The notes below the pieces were generated by a model. It did not search any database. It was not told the origin of the DNA and was given only the letters and a program-made list of their open reading frames with translations. The translations under genes were made by a program, and so were the position numbers. This document shows positions 52,427 to 61,499 of a stretch of DNA of 64,000 nt, piece by piece. Source of the stretch: Streptomyces sp. NBC_00490 (GTDB taxonomy: Bacteria; Actinomycetota; Actinomycetes; Streptomycetales; Streptomycetaceae); contig NZ_CP107869.1 of NCBI RefSeq assembly GCF_036013645.1, positions 2,728,001-2,792,000 on the forward strand. Reading direction: 5' to 3'. Numbering within the stretch: position 1 is the first letter of the stretch; every line of letters starts with the position of its first letter.

Positions 52427-53453
52427 GCTCGGAGCGGACCAACTCCAGCAGCCGGCCGACCCAGTTGCGGCCGCCGCGGGAACCGGCCTCCCGCCAGTAG
52501 GGGGACTCCTTGTGGCCGGTGTAACCGATCGGCGCGTCGCCGGTGGCGAGGAGGATCTCGGCGAGGTCGGGGTGCTGGGTGAACTTCGCGCGCAGGAGGC
52601 CGGCCATGACGGCGAGGCGTACGTCGGGCCAGTCGTCGCCCCGGTGGCTCTCGGCCAGGGCCCAGTAAGCCTCGTGCACGGAGGGATGGGTGGTCCCGGC
52701 GAAGTGGATCTCTGAGGGGTAGTCGTTGCGCAGCACGAAGAGGTCGAGCTTCTCGGGCCGGCCCCGGGGGTGGATGACGTCGTGCAGCACGACGGGTGGC
52801 GGGACGGCCTCGGCCGGGTCGTCCTCGTACACCGGTCGCGGCCGCTCCGCGACTCCGTGGTCGTACTCGTCGAAGAACGCGAGAACGTCCCGGTGCATCT
52901 CCTCCGTCACCACCGGGCCGTCCCCGTCCACGGGCTCGCCCACGTCGGTGAGCAGGATCCGCAAGGGACGGTCCTGGCGCTCCATGTCGCCCAGGACGTA
53001 GACGCGAAGGTGCGCCGGAATCGCCAGGTACGCCTTACGGAGGGCCGCACGGCTGAGCTCGGTCGGCTCCCGCCGGTAGTGCCGGATCGCCTCGTGGCAG
53101 CGCTGGGCCGTCGTCGGCCTGCCGCTCAACTCGTCGATGCGGTCGGCGACTTCGAGGAGAAAGCTCTCCGGGGTGAGCGGCTCGGGGTACCGGGCGCCCC
53201 ACCTGGACGGCGGCTCGGGAGGCGGCGGCGCCTCGGGATCCCGCACCGCGATGGTCCCCTTGGCCAGCCTGCGCTCCAGCCCGGCGAGGTCGACGAGGTC
53301 GCGCCTCTCGCACTCGATCGCGCCGTCCGCGTACACGACGAGATCGTGCACGTCGTACACGTCCGCCACCTGGTGCCTGCGCCACACATGGCACCAGACC
53401 CCGTCGACCTTCTCCCCGCCCACCGTCCGGTACGTCGGCCCCCGCCATGTCAT
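52404..53453 (-). CDS. NADAR-like domain protein with novel N-terminal region
   Basis: A 349-residue protein. The C-terminal third (about 235-345) resembles the NADAR fold (YbiA-like): FVLRNDYPSEIHFAG, HPSVHEAYWALAE, LLRAKFTQHPDLAEILLATG, GGRNWVGRLLELVRSEL. Some usual residues differ; for example, the WG pair is WR in SPYWREAG. The N-terminal region (about 1-75, VWCHVWRRHQVADVYDVHDL) and middle helices match nothing I can name. NADAR proteins act on N-glycosidic or ADP-ribose bonds, including ADP-ribose removal from DNA. It starts 14 bp after the ImuB-like stop, so it appears to be the last gene of the LexA-controlled dnaE2 operon. Confidence 0.72.
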   Translation of the reverse strand: MTWRGPTYRTVGGEKVDGVWCHVWRRHQVADVYDVHDLVVYADGAIECERRDLVDLAGLERRLAKGTIAVRDPEAPPPPEPPSRWGARYPEPLTPESFLLEVADRIDELSGRPTTAQRCHEAIRHYRREPTELSRAALRKAYLAIPAHLRVYVLGDMERQDRPLRILLTDVGEPVDGDGPVVTEEMHRDVLAFFDEYDHGVAERPRPVYEDDPAEAVPPPVVLHDVIHPRGRPEKLDLFVLRNDYPSEIHFAGTTHPSVHEAYWALAESHRGDDWPDVRLAVMAGLLRAKFTQHPDLAEILLATGDAPIGYTGHKESPYWREAGSRGGRNWVGRLLELVRSELSWPTGE

Positions 53454-53467
53454 GCGGGCACCCTATG

Positions 53468-54436
53468 TCAGGCCGCCAGCGACCCCGGCATCACCGCGTG
53501 CGGCCCGAACTTGGCCCGCACGCGGTCCGCGACCTCCTCGATGCGGCGGAGCTTCTCGTCGGCGGGGTCGAAGGTGAGCTGGTGGGAGGCCAGTTCGGCG
53601 GGGCCGAGGCTCTCGGCGCGCAGGGACAGCGAGCGGACCCGGGCACGCTGGAGGCCGAGCGCCTCGTACATCTCGTAGGCCGTCCTGGTCAGCGCGGCCG
53701 AGTGTGCGGTGGGTTCCTTCAAGGTGCGGGTGCGGGTGGTCGCGGAGCGGTCGGCGTAGCGGACGGTGAGGGTGAGGGCGCCGCAGATCTTGTCCAGGGC
53801 GCGCAGTCGGGCACCCAGTTCGTCGGCGGCGGAGAGCAGGCTGCGGCGGTGCCGGTCCGGGTCCAACTCGTCGCGGGTGAAGGGGCGTTCGGCGGCCAGG
53901 GAGCGGGAGACCGCGTTCGGGACGACCCGGCCGCGGTCGACCCCGCTCGCCTTCTCCCGCAGTTCGCGGCCGACCCGCGCGCCCACCAGACGCTGGAGCG
54001 TGGACAGCGGTGCGGCGGCGACCAGGCCGAGGGTGTCGAGGCCGTACTCGCACAGGGTGCGGGCGGTGGCCGCACCGACACCGGGGAGCGCGGCGACGGG
54101 CTTCCCGGCGAGGAAGTCCGCGCCCTCCTCCTCGGTCACCGCGCAGGTCAGTCCGGGCCGCGCGTCCTTCATCGCCATCCGGGCCAGCATCCGGCCCGGC
54201 CCCGCGCCGATCACGCAGTCGACGCCGTACAGCGCGAGGGCGCGGACCCGGATCACCGAGGCCAGTTCGACGGCGTCCCGCCCGAAGTACCGTTCGGCGC
54301 CCCGCAGATCGGCCAGGGCCGCGTCCGGTGGCAGCGCCTCGACGACCGGTGTGAACTCCTCCAGCAACCCGAGCAGACCCGGCAGGGCCGCCTCACCCGT
54401 CGGCGGCAACTGGAAACGTACGCAGAGGATGGTCAT
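53468..54436 (-). CDS. Truncated Y-family DNA polymerase homologue (ImuB-like)
   Basis: A 322-residue Y-family relative. Recognisable parts are the late palm (VIGAGPGRMLARMAMKDARP, about 75-94), the thumb helix-hairpin-helix (VAALPGVGAATARTLCEYGL) and the little-finger domain (about 200-310). The N-terminus is short: MTILCVRFQLPPTG leads within 43 residues to LADLRGAERYFG, where active enzymes have the S-x-D-E motif near residue 100. The fingers and the first catalytic Asp are therefore missing, so it should not polymerise. ImuB proteins bridge DnaE2 and the beta clamp. The ATG overlaps the dnaE2 stop (ATGA). Confidence 0.85.
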   Translation of the reverse strand: MTILCVRFQLPPTGEAALPGLLGLLEEFTPVVEALPPDAALADLRGAERYFGRDAVELASVIRVRALALYGVDCVIGAGPGRMLARMAMKDARPGLTCAVTEEEGADFLAGKPVAALPGVGAATARTLCEYGLDTLGLVAAAPLSTLQRLVGARVGRELREKASGVDRGRVVPNAVSRSLAAERPFTRDELDPDRHRRSLLSAADELGARLRALDKICGALTLTVRYADRSATTRTRTLKEPTAHSAALTRTAYEMYEALGLQRARVRSLSLRAESLGPAELASHQLTFDPADEKLRRIEEVADRVRAKFGPHAVMPGSLAA

Positions 54437-57400
54437 CCCGCACTCCCCGGACTCTGGTGCCACAACTTCCGTATCTGTGAAGGCTCTTGACCCGCAGGTC
54501 GCAGATCCGCCCACGGATGCAGTTCGTATCCCGTCGGCATCTGGATGCGCCGGCCGCCGGTCGAATCGCCGGTCTCTTCCGGCATGGGCTCCGCCAGCCG
54601 GGCGGAGACCGCGTCGAGGCCGTGCTCGGCGCGCAGTTCGACCAGTTCGGCGAGGTTCCAGGCGGCGGCGCCGACCACGCTGAGGCTGCGCGGGCCGCGG
54701 CGCTGCACCACCCCGCGCACCAGCAGCAGCCAGGAGTGGAAGACCGTGTGGGCGCAGGCGTCGTGCGAGTCGTCGAAGAAGGCGAGGTCGACCAGGCCGG
54801 TGCCGTCGTCGAGGGTGCTGAAGATGACCCGCTTGCCGGACCGGATCGGCGGGGTCTGGGTGGCCGCCTTGGCGCCCGCGACGAGGACCGTCTCACCGTG
54901 CCGCGCGTCCCGCAGCCGCCGTGCGTCGACCACACCCAACTCCTCCAGGAACTCCCGGTGGTCGTCCATCAGGTTGCGCGAGGCGTCCATCGACAGGACA
55001 CCCAGCTCGGCGCTGAGCCTCTCGGCGGAGGACAGGTCCGGCAGCCCGGCGGACGCGGTCTTCCGCCCGCCGGCCAGGGGCAGTTGTCCACCGCCCGCAC
55101 CTCGTGCTCCCCGGTGCAGCTCGGTCAGGTGCAGTTGCAGGTCACGCCGGTTGGCGCCGAAGGAGTCCAACGCGCCCACCTGGGCCAGCCTTTGGGCGAG
55201 CGGTCGGCTCGGGCGCGCCCGCTCCCAGAAGTCCAGCAGCGAGTCGTACGGCTGCCCGTCCGCGATCCGCGCCGCCTCGGTCTCGCTGATGCCGTACACG
55301 TCGGAGAGGGCGAGCCGGAGTCCCCATACCCCAGGGGATTCAGACACCAGTTCGATACGATGGGCGACCGCCGACCTGTTCACGTCCAACGGCAGGATCG
55401 GCACCCCCCGGCGCCGCGCGTCCGCCAGCAGCAGCCGCTTCGGATACATCCCGGGGTCGTGCGTGAGCAGCCCCGCGTAGAAGGCCGCCGGGTGGTGCGC
55501 CTTCAGCCACGCCGACTGGTACGTCGGTACGGCGAAGGCGACCGCGTGCGCCTTGCAGAAGCCGTACGAACCGAAGGCCTCGATGATCTCCCAGGTCCGC
55601 TGAATCGTTTCCGCGTCATATCCGTTCACCGCCGCGTGCTGCGCGAACCAGAACCGGATCCGCCCCTGCGACTCCGGGTCGGACAGCCCGCGCCGCACCC
55701 GGTCCGCCTCGCCGCGGCCGCATCCGGTCATGATGTCGACGATGTCGATGATCTGCTCGTGGAAGACGACGACCCCGTACGTCCCCTTCAGTGGCTCCTC
55801 CAGATCCGGGTGCGGATACCTGACGGGCGCCCGTCCGTGCCGCGCCTCGATGAACGGCCGCACCATGTCGGCGGCGACCGGACCCGGCCTGAAGAGCGAG
55901 ATGTCGACGACGAGGTCGTGGAAGGTGGCCGGCTGGAGCCGCCCGACCAGGTCCCGCTGGCCCGGCGACTCGATCTGGAAGCACCCCAGCGTCTCGGTGG
56001 AACGGATGAGTTGATACGTCGCCGGGTCACCCGGCGGCACGGCGTCCAGGTCGATCCGGTCCCCCGTCGCCCGCTCCACCTCCGCGACCGCGTGCGCCAT
56101 CGCCGACTGCATCCGCACGCCCAGCACATCGAGCTTGAGCAGCCCGAGGTCCTCGACGTCGTCCTTGTCGAACTGCGACATGGGCAGACCCTCGCCGCTG
56201 GTCGGCATGACCGGCGTACGGGCGAGGAGGGAGGCGTCGGAGAGGAGCACCCCGCACGGGTGCATGGCGACTCCGCGCGGGAGGGCGTCGAGGGCCTCGG
56301 TCAGCTCCCAGAGCCGTCCGTACCGCTCCTTCTCCCCTGCCAGCGCGCGCAGTTCGGGCAGCTCCTCCAGTGCCGCGCGGGCGTCGCGGGCGCGGATGTG
56401 CGGGAAGGACTTGGCGATCCGGTCGATGTCGGCGGGGTCCATGGACAGGGCCGCCCCCACGTCCCGGATCGCGTGCCGCACTCGGTACGTCTCCGGCATC
56501 GCGACCGTCGCCACCCGCTCGGTGCCGAACCGGCCGATGATCGCGCGGTAGACCTCCAGGCGACGGGCGGACTCCACGTCGATGTCGATGTCGGGCAGCA
56601 CGAGCCGGCGCTTGGACAGGAACCGCTCCATCAGCAGCCCGTGTTCGACCGGGTCGGCGTGGGCGATGCCGAGGAGGTGGTTGACGAGGGAGCCGGCACC
56701 GGAGCCGCGTGCGGCCACCCGGATGCCCATGTCCCTCACGTCGTCCACCACTTGAGCGACCGTCAGGAAGTAGGAGGCGTAGCCGTGGTGGGCGATGATG
56801 TCCAGCTCCCGGTGCATCCGCTCCCAGTAGGCGCGCTGACCGGCGTACCCCTTCAGCACCATCCCCGCCGCCGCCCGTGAGGCGAGCGTCCGCTGGGCGG
56901 TGCGGTGGCCCGCGCCGACGAGGTGCGGTTCGGGGAAGTGGACCGTGCCGATGCCGAGGTCGTCCTCGGGGTCGACCAGACACTCGGCGGCCGTCGCCCG
57001 GGTCTGCTCCAGCAGCCGGTGGGCGGTGTCCCGCCTGAAGCCCGCGGCGTCCACGATCCGCTCGGCCGCGGCCAGCATGGCGGACGGGTCCTTGAGCCAG
57101 GCCTCGCCGGAGTCCAGCTCCTTCGTCGGGTCGACGGGGACCAGGCGACGAGCGGCGTCCAGGATGTCGGCGACCGGGCCCTGGCCGGGGTCGGCGTAGC
57201 GGACGGCGTTGCTGAGCACGGGACGCACCCGCTGTTCCGCGGCGAAGCCGACGGTGCGGGCGGCGAGGCGCAGGGAGCCGGGCCCGGTGCCCTCGCGGCC
57301 GTGCCAGACGGCCTCCAGCCTGAGGGCGTCGCCGTAGTTCTCGCGCCAGGGGGCCAGGAGCCGGGCCGCCCGGTCGGGGCGTCCGGCGGCGAGGGCGCGG

Positions 57401-57900
57401 CCGACGTCGGAGGCGGGGCCGAGCAGGACGGTCAGGCCGTCCCCTCGGTTCTCGGCCCAGGGCAGCAGGGGCGTGCCCTCCGCACCCTTGCCGCCTTTCT
57501 CGGAGTGTGCCGCCGTGACGAGCCGGCACAGGTCGGCCCAGCCGTGGGCGCCGTCCCGGGCGAGGAAGGTGACGCGGGGTGTCGACTCGTCGATGAAGGC
57601 ACCTCCGCGCACGGGCGCGCGGCGCTTTTCGGGTCGTACGGAATCACCCTGCCGTACGGGCTCCGGCGCATGCTCCTCCACGGCCAGCTCCACGCCGAAC
57701 ACCGGCCGGACCCCTGCCTTCGCGCAGGCCTTGGCGAAGCGGACCGTGCCCGCGAGGGTGTCGCGGTCGGTGAGGGCGAGGGCGTCCATGCCCCGCTCGT
57801 AGGCGCGCTCGGCCAGCCGCTCCGGGTGGGAGGCGCCGTAGCGCAGGGAGAACCCGGAGACGGTGTGCAGATGCGTGAACCCGGGCACCCGCGCCTCCAT
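54433..57900 (-). CDS. dnaE2: Error-prone DNA polymerase DnaE2
   Basis: A 1155-residue C-family polymerase alpha subunit for SOS mutagenesis and lesion bypass. The PHP domain is at the start (FTHLHTVSGFSLRYGASHPE). Catalytic palm Asp residues are in LVLPDIDIDVESARRLEVYR. Other conserved blocks are HPCGVLLSD, GCFQIESPGQRDL and VVVFHEQIIDIVDIMTG. The C-terminal OB domain is at about 1000-1080. The length and the missing DnaE1-type C-terminal extension identify DnaE2. It starts with ATG 3 bp from a LexA-type box (57903-57918); a second box is at 57949-57964. It leads an operon with the ImuB-like and NADAR-like genes. Confidence 0.94.
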   Translation of the reverse strand: MEARVPGFTHLHTVSGFSLRYGASHPERLAERAYERGMDALALTDRDTLAGTVRFAKACAKAGVRPVFGVELAVEEHAPEPVRQGDSVRPEKRRAPVRGGAFIDESTPRVTFLARDGAHGWADLCRLVTAAHSEKGGKGAEGTPLLPWAENRGDGLTVLLGPASDVGRALAAGRPDRAARLLAPWRENYGDALRLEAVWHGREGTGPGSLRLAARTVGFAAEQRVRPVLSNAVRYADPGQGPVADILDAARRLVPVDPTKELDSGEAWLKDPSAMLAAAERIVDAAGFRRDTAHRLLEQTRATAAECLVDPEDDLGIGTVHFPEPHLVGAGHRTAQRTLASRAAAGMVLKGYAGQRAYWERMHRELDIIAHHGYASYFLTVAQVVDDVRDMGIRVAARGSGAGSLVNHLLGIAHADPVEHGLLMERFLSKRRLVLPDIDIDVESARRLEVYRAIIGRFGTERVATVAMPETYRVRHAIRDVGAALSMDPADIDRIAKSFPHIRARDARAALEELPELRALAGEKERYGRLWELTEALDALPRGVAMHPCGVLLSDASLLARTPVMPTSGEGLPMSQFDKDDVEDLGLLKLDVLGVRMQSAMAHAVAEVERATGDRIDLDAVPPGDPATYQLIRSTETLGCFQIESPGQRDLVGRLQPATFHDLVVDISLFRPGPVAADMVRPFIEARHGRAPVRYPHPDLEEPLKGTYGVVVFHEQIIDIVDIMTGCGRGEADRVRRGLSDPESQGRIRFWFAQHAAVNGYDAETIQRTWEIIEAFGSYGFCKAHAVAFAVPTYQSAWLKAHHPAAFYAGLLTHDPGMYPKRLLLADARRRGVPILPLDVNRSAVAHRIELVSESPGVWGLRLALSDVYGISETEAARIADGQPYDSLLDFWERARPSRPLAQRLAQVGALDSFGANRRDLQLHLTELHRGARGAGGGQLPLAGGRKTASAGLPDLSSAERLSAELGVLSMDASRNLMDDHREFLEELGVVDARRLRDARHGETVLVAGAKAATQTPPIRSGKRVIFSTLDDGTGLVDLAFFDDSHDACAHTVFHSWLLLVRGVVQRRGPRSLSVVGAAAWNLAELVELRAEHGLDAVSARLAEPMPEETGDSTGGRRIQMPTGYELHPWADLRPAGQEPSQIRKLWHQSPGSAG

Positions 57901-57902
57901 TT

Positions 57903-57918
57903 TCGAACATCAGTTCCC
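57903..57918. promoter_or_regulatory. LexA-type SOS box 1 (TCGAAC-N4-GTTCCC)
   Basis: Matches the actinobacterial LexA consensus TCGAAC-N4-GTTCGA at 10 of 12 positions. It lies immediately upstream of the dnaE2 start codon. Confidence 0.6.
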
Positions 57919-57948
57919 AACTGCCTCACCCCCACCATACCCCCTATC

Positions 57949-57964
57949 TCGAACATGTGTACGA
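57949..57964. promoter_or_regulatory. LexA-type SOS box 2 (TCGAAC-N4-GTACGA)
   Basis: Matches the consensus at 11 of 12 positions, 48 bp upstream of dnaE2 and 57 bp upstream of the divergent membrane protein gene. It probably is the main operator; it could control both directions. Confidence 0.75.
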
Positions 57965-58021
57965 CAACCGTTCGGCCGCCTCCCACCTGCAAAAACGCCC
58001 CTCACCTCGGACTGTGAGGAC

Positions 58022-59056
58022 ATGACACAGAACAGCTTTCTCGCCGAGGTGAAGGACGCGGTCACCCCGCGGGCCACGCTGCTGGTCATCGGAGTGATCG
58101 CCCTCCAGTTGCTGTTCATCACCTCCTATGTGGGAGCGCTGCACGATCCGAAACCGAGGGACGTGCCGTTCGGGGTGGCCGCACCGCGGGCCGCCGCCGA
58201 GCAGGCGGTGGACCGGATGGAGAAGCTGCCCGGCTCGCCCCTGGACCCGCGCACGGTGGCCGACGAGGCGACGGCCCGGAGACAGATCCTGAACCGGGAC
58301 ATCGACGGGGCACTGGTCATCGACCCGGCCGGGACGACCGACACGCTCCTGGTCGCGAGCGGCGGCGGCACCGTCCTCGCCACCACCCTGGAGAGGTACC
58401 TCACCGCCCTGGAGGCCCCCCAGAAGCGGAGCGTCAGGACGGTGGACGTGGCCCCGGCCTCGTCCCGGGACTTCGACGGACTGTCGGCCTTCTACCTGGT
58501 CGTCGGCTGGTGCGTCGGCGGCTATCTGTGCGCCTCGATCCTGGCGATCAGCACCGGCGCCCGGCCCGCCAACCCGCGCCGCGCGGTGATCCGGCTGATC
58601 GTGATGGCGCTGGTGTCGATCGTCGGCGGACTGGGCGGCGCGGTGATCGTGGGGCCGGTCCTGGACGCGCTGCCGGGCAGCGTGCTCGCCCTCTGGGGAC
58701 TCGGCGCGCTGGTCACCTTCGCGGTGGGGGCGGCGACCCTCGCCCTCCAGGCGATCTTCGGGATCATCGGGATCGGCATCGCGATCCTGCTCGTGGTGAT
58801 CGCGGGCAACCCGAGCGCGGGCGGGGCCTTCCCGCTGCCGATGCTGCCGCCGTTCTGGCAGGCGATCGGCCCGGCACTGCCACCGGGCGCGGGCACCTGG
58901 ACGGCCCGCTCGATCGCCTACTTCAAGGGCAACGACACGACCGCCTCCCTGCTGGTGCTGTCGGCATGGGCGGCGGCCGGGATCGCGATCACGCTGGGGA
59001 TGGCGTGGCTGCGGAGGAAGCGCGAGGGCGAACCGCCGCCGGCTCGGATGCCGTAG
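58022..59056 (+). CDS. Six-helix membrane protein, ABC-2/YhgE-like
   Basis: A 344-residue membrane protein. The first helix (about residues 20-42, LLVIGVIALQLLFITSYVGA) is followed by an extracytoplasmic domain of about 120 residues (VPFGVAAPRAAAEQAVDRM, TLLVASGGGTVLATTLERYL), then five more helices and a basic tail. This is the layout of ABC-2-type permeases and the YhgE/Pip and DUF3533 relatives. No ATPase partner is encoded beside it. GAGGA precedes the ATG by 1-2 bases. It is divergent from dnaE2 across the LexA boxes, so DNA-damage control is possible. Confidence 0.82.
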   Translation: MTQNSFLAEVKDAVTPRATLLVIGVIALQLLFITSYVGALHDPKPRDVPFGVAAPRAAAEQAVDRMEKLPGSPLDPRTVADEATARRQILNRDIDGALVIDPAGTTDTLLVASGGGTVLATTLERYLTALEAPQKRSVRTVDVAPASSRDFDGLSAFYLVVGWCVGGYLCASILAISTGARPANPRRAVIRLIVMALVSIVGGLGGAVIVGPVLDALPGSVLALWGLGALVTFAVGAATLALQAIFGIIGIGIAILLVVIAGNPSAGGAFPLPMLPPFWQAIGPALPPGAGTWTARSIAYFKGNDTTASLLVLSAWAAAGIAITLGMAWLRRKREGEPPPARMP

Positions 59057-59158
59057 TACGTCCCGGCGGCCACCGGCAGGAGACCGCCACGGTCGAACCC
59101 GCAGCCGCCGAGGGCACTCCACCCCCACCAGGGCCACCCGCACCCGACCACGAAAAGA

Positions 59159-59184
59159 AGTCCCGCCCCCGGAGGGGCGGGACT
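59159..59184. terminator. Bidirectional terminator
   Basis: An 11-bp perfect stem (AGTCCCGCCCC / GGGGCGGGACT) with a CGGA loop, flanked by A-rich sequence on the left (GAAAAGA), between the convergent membrane protein and protease genes. Confidence 0.88.
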
Positions 59185-59202
59185 CCGACGGACCACGAAC
59201 CG

Positions 59203-60285
59203 TCAGCCGATCGACGTCCCCGTGGCCGACAGCGCCTCGGTCACCGGCTGGAAGAACGTCTCCCCACCGGAGGTGCAGTCACCGCTGCCGCCCGAGGTGA
59301 GCCCGATCGCGCTGCTCCCGGAGAACAGCGAGCCACCGCTGTCCCCGGGCTCCGCGCAGACGTCCGTCTGGATCAGCCCGTTGACGATGTCACCGTTCCC
59401 GTAGTTCACGGTCGCGTCCAGCCCCGTGACCTTCCCGGAGTGCACCTGCGTCGTGGAGCCGCTGCGCGTGACCGACTGCCCGACCGTCGCCGCCGCGGCC
59501 CCCGTGATCGCCTGCGAGGACCCGTTGTAGAGGTTCACCTCGCTCGGGTGATCGACCCCGGCGGCGTATTTGACCAGCCCGAAGTCGTTGTCCGGGAAGC
59601 TGGACACCTCGTTCGTGCCGATCCGGGTCCCGCTCGAGTCCGACCAGGTGGAGATGGACTCGGTGCAGTGCCCGGCGGTGAGGAAGTACGGCTCCCCGCC
59701 CTTGACCACGTTGAATCCGAGCGAGCACCGTCCGCTGCCCCCGGTGATCGCGTCACCGCCGGCGACGAAGGGCTTGAACTCCCCCTTCGTGCGCTGGAGT
59801 TCGGCCGTGCCGCCGAGTCCGTCGACGACCTTGGTGAGCGTGGCCCACTCCGCGTCGGAGACCGTGCGGTCGGCGGTGACGACCACCTTGTTGGTGGTCG
59901 GGTCGGTCGCCCAGGACGTACCCGGGATCGTCGCGTCCTGCTTGAGCGTCCCGCGGGCGCTCTTCAGCTCGGCGAGGGAGTTCGCCACGACCCGCGCCTT
60001 GGCGCCGGCCGCCTCGACGGTGTCGGCCGCGGTCTCGCTGAGGACGTTCACGACGAGGTTCTTGGCCTTCGCGTCGTAATACGTTCCCGCCGCCGCGGTT
60101 CCGAGATCCTTGCCGAGCGTCGAGGCAAGCTTTCCGGCCGCCGCGACCGACAGGGTCTCGGGTGCGGAGCTCTTCGTGGGCTCGCTGGCGTTCGCAGTCT
60201 GGAAGGTGATGCCCGCGGCGACCAGTGCGGCGATTCCCGCACCTGCCAGGGCTGCCCGCCGCTTGGGTATGCGTCGGTGCTGCAA
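59203..60285 (-). CDS. sprD: Streptogrisin D-like serine protease (S1, alpha-lytic type)
   Basis: A 360-residue secreted preproprotease. The start [20 protein letters not shown] and the region to TFQTANAS form the signal peptide. The alpha-lytic propeptide (about 45-170) contains [13 protein letters not shown]. The mature protease begins at about VAGGDAI (174), with His206 ([10 protein letters not shown]), Asp in [11 protein letters not shown] and Ser in [11 protein letters not shown]. The whole sequence closely follows Streptomyces griseus SprD as I remember it. It digests proteins outside the cell after removal of its propeptide. It is convergent with the ABC-2-like membrane protein gene. 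Confidence 0.92.
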   Translation of the reverse strand: MQHRRIPKRRAALAGAGIAALVAAGITFQTANASEPTKSSAPETLSVAAAGKLASTLGKDLGTAAAGTYYDAKAKNLVVNVLSETAADTVEAAGAKARVVANSLAELKSARGTLKQDATIPGTSWATDPTTNKVVVTADRTVSDAEWATLTKVVDGLGGTAELQRTKGEFKPFVAGGDAITGGSGRCSLGFNVVKGGEPYFLTAGHCTESISTWSDSSGTRIGTNEVSSFPDNDFGLVKYAAGVDHPSEVNLYNGSSQAITGAAAATVGQSVTRSGSTTQVHSGKVTGLDATVNYGNGDIVNGLIQTDVCAEPGDSGGSLFSGSSAIGLTSGGSGDCTSGGETFFQPVTEALSATGTSIG

Positions 60286-60518
60286 CTCGGGTCCTCCTGT
60301 GGGGGGTCGGCCCGGTCGGTTATGGGGACCTCGCGGGCCGGAAGGCTGGTTGACGAGCCCTTACTCTTTCGAACCCGGCGGGGAGCGCACAAGGTTGAGT
60401 TCCGGACGCGCGTAGAACGCGGTTGCACGCCCCTCCCTGATTGACCGTGGACAGTCACACCAGGCGGCTTCGCAGTGCAAACACTACGTGCGGGTAACCA
60501 ATGACCAGCCTGTGAGGT

Positions 60519-61409
60519 CTAGTCCTGTCCTGAATTCGACCCCTCGGAGCCCGGATCCGGACGAGGCTGGGGCGACGGCAGTTGCTCCTGCACCGGTTGC
60601 TCCTCCACAGAACGCACCGGTTGCTGCGGTTGCTGCACCGGTGCGGGCGCCGGCGCCGCCCGCTCCAGGAACCGCAGCAGCTCGACGGGGAAGGGCAGCA
60701 CCAGCGTCGAGTTCTTCTCGGCCGCCACCGCCACCACCGTCTGCAGCAGCCGCAGTTGCAGCGCGGCCGGCTGCTCGGACATCTCCTTGGCCGCCTCGGC
60801 GAGCTTCTTCGACGCCTGGAGTTCGGCGTCGGCGTTGATGACCCGGGCCCGCCGCTCCCGGTCGGCCTCGGCCTGCCGGGCCATGGAACGCTTCATGGTC
60901 TCGGGCAGGGAGACGTCCTTGATCTCGACCCGGTCGATGGTGACGCCCCACTCCACGGCCGGGCTGTCGATCATCAGCTCCAGGCCCTGGTTGAGCTTCT
61001 CGCGGTTGGACAGCAGATCGTCCAGCTCGCTCTTGCCGATAATGGACCGGAGCGAGGTCTGGGCCATCTGCGCGACCGCGAACCGGTAGTCCTCCACCCG
61101 GATGATCGCCTCGGCCGGCGCGGTCACCTTGAAGTAGACGACCGCGTCGACCCGCACCGTGACGTTGTCCCGGGTGATGCCCTCCTGCCCGGGCACCGGC
61201 ATCGTCACGATCTGCATGTTGACCTTCCGGAGCTTGTCGATGCCCGGAACGATCATCGTGAACCCCGGCCCGCGCACTTCCGGGCGGAGCCTGCCGAGAC
61301 GGAGGACCACACCCCGCTCGTACTGTTTGACGACCCGCGCGGCCGCCATCACGTACACCGCTCCGACGGAGGCGAGTGCCGCGCCCGCTGCCACCAGCTC
61401 CTCGACCAT
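60519..61409 (-). CDS. SPFH/Band 7 protein (slipin/stomatin-like)
   Basis: A 296-residue membrane protein. One N-terminal membrane helix (about residues 7-25) is followed by the SPFH domain (about 28-185): VVKQYERGVVLRLGRLRPEV, PGIDKLRKVNMQIV, VRVDAVVYFKVTAPAEAI and GVTIDRVEIKDVSLPETMKR. A charged coiled region (about 180-225) and a Pro/Gln-rich tail follow. Such proteins oligomerise in membrane microdomains and regulate partner proteases; the NfeD-type protease partner is not encoded here. It stands alone between the protease gene and the divergent alpha/beta hydrolase gene. Confidence 0.92.
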   Translation of the reverse strand: MVEELVAAGAALASVGAVYVMAAARVVKQYERGVVLRLGRLRPEVRGPGFTMIVPGIDKLRKVNMQIVTMPVPGQEGITRDNVTVRVDAVVYFKVTAPAEAIIRVEDYRFAVAQMAQTSLRSIIGKSELDDLLSNREKLNQGLELMIDSPAVEWGVTIDRVEIKDVSLPETMKRSMARQAEADRERRARVINADAELQASKKLAEAAKEMSEQPAALQLRLLQTVVAVAAEKNSTLVLPFPVELLRFLERAAPAPAPVQQPQQPVRSVEEQPVQEQLPSPQPRPDPGSEGSNSGQD

Positions 61410-61499
61410 GACGGCCCCCCAGGGTCCGAATCAGGCGCTCAAGGTGTGTACTTCGACGGTAACTCCGCGATGTACACGATGGGGAGACGGAGGACACAG

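Noticed and set aside
54487..56880. A 797-codon open frame opposite dnaE2
   Set aside because: Same artefact; dnaE2 has all catalytic motifs in the other frame.
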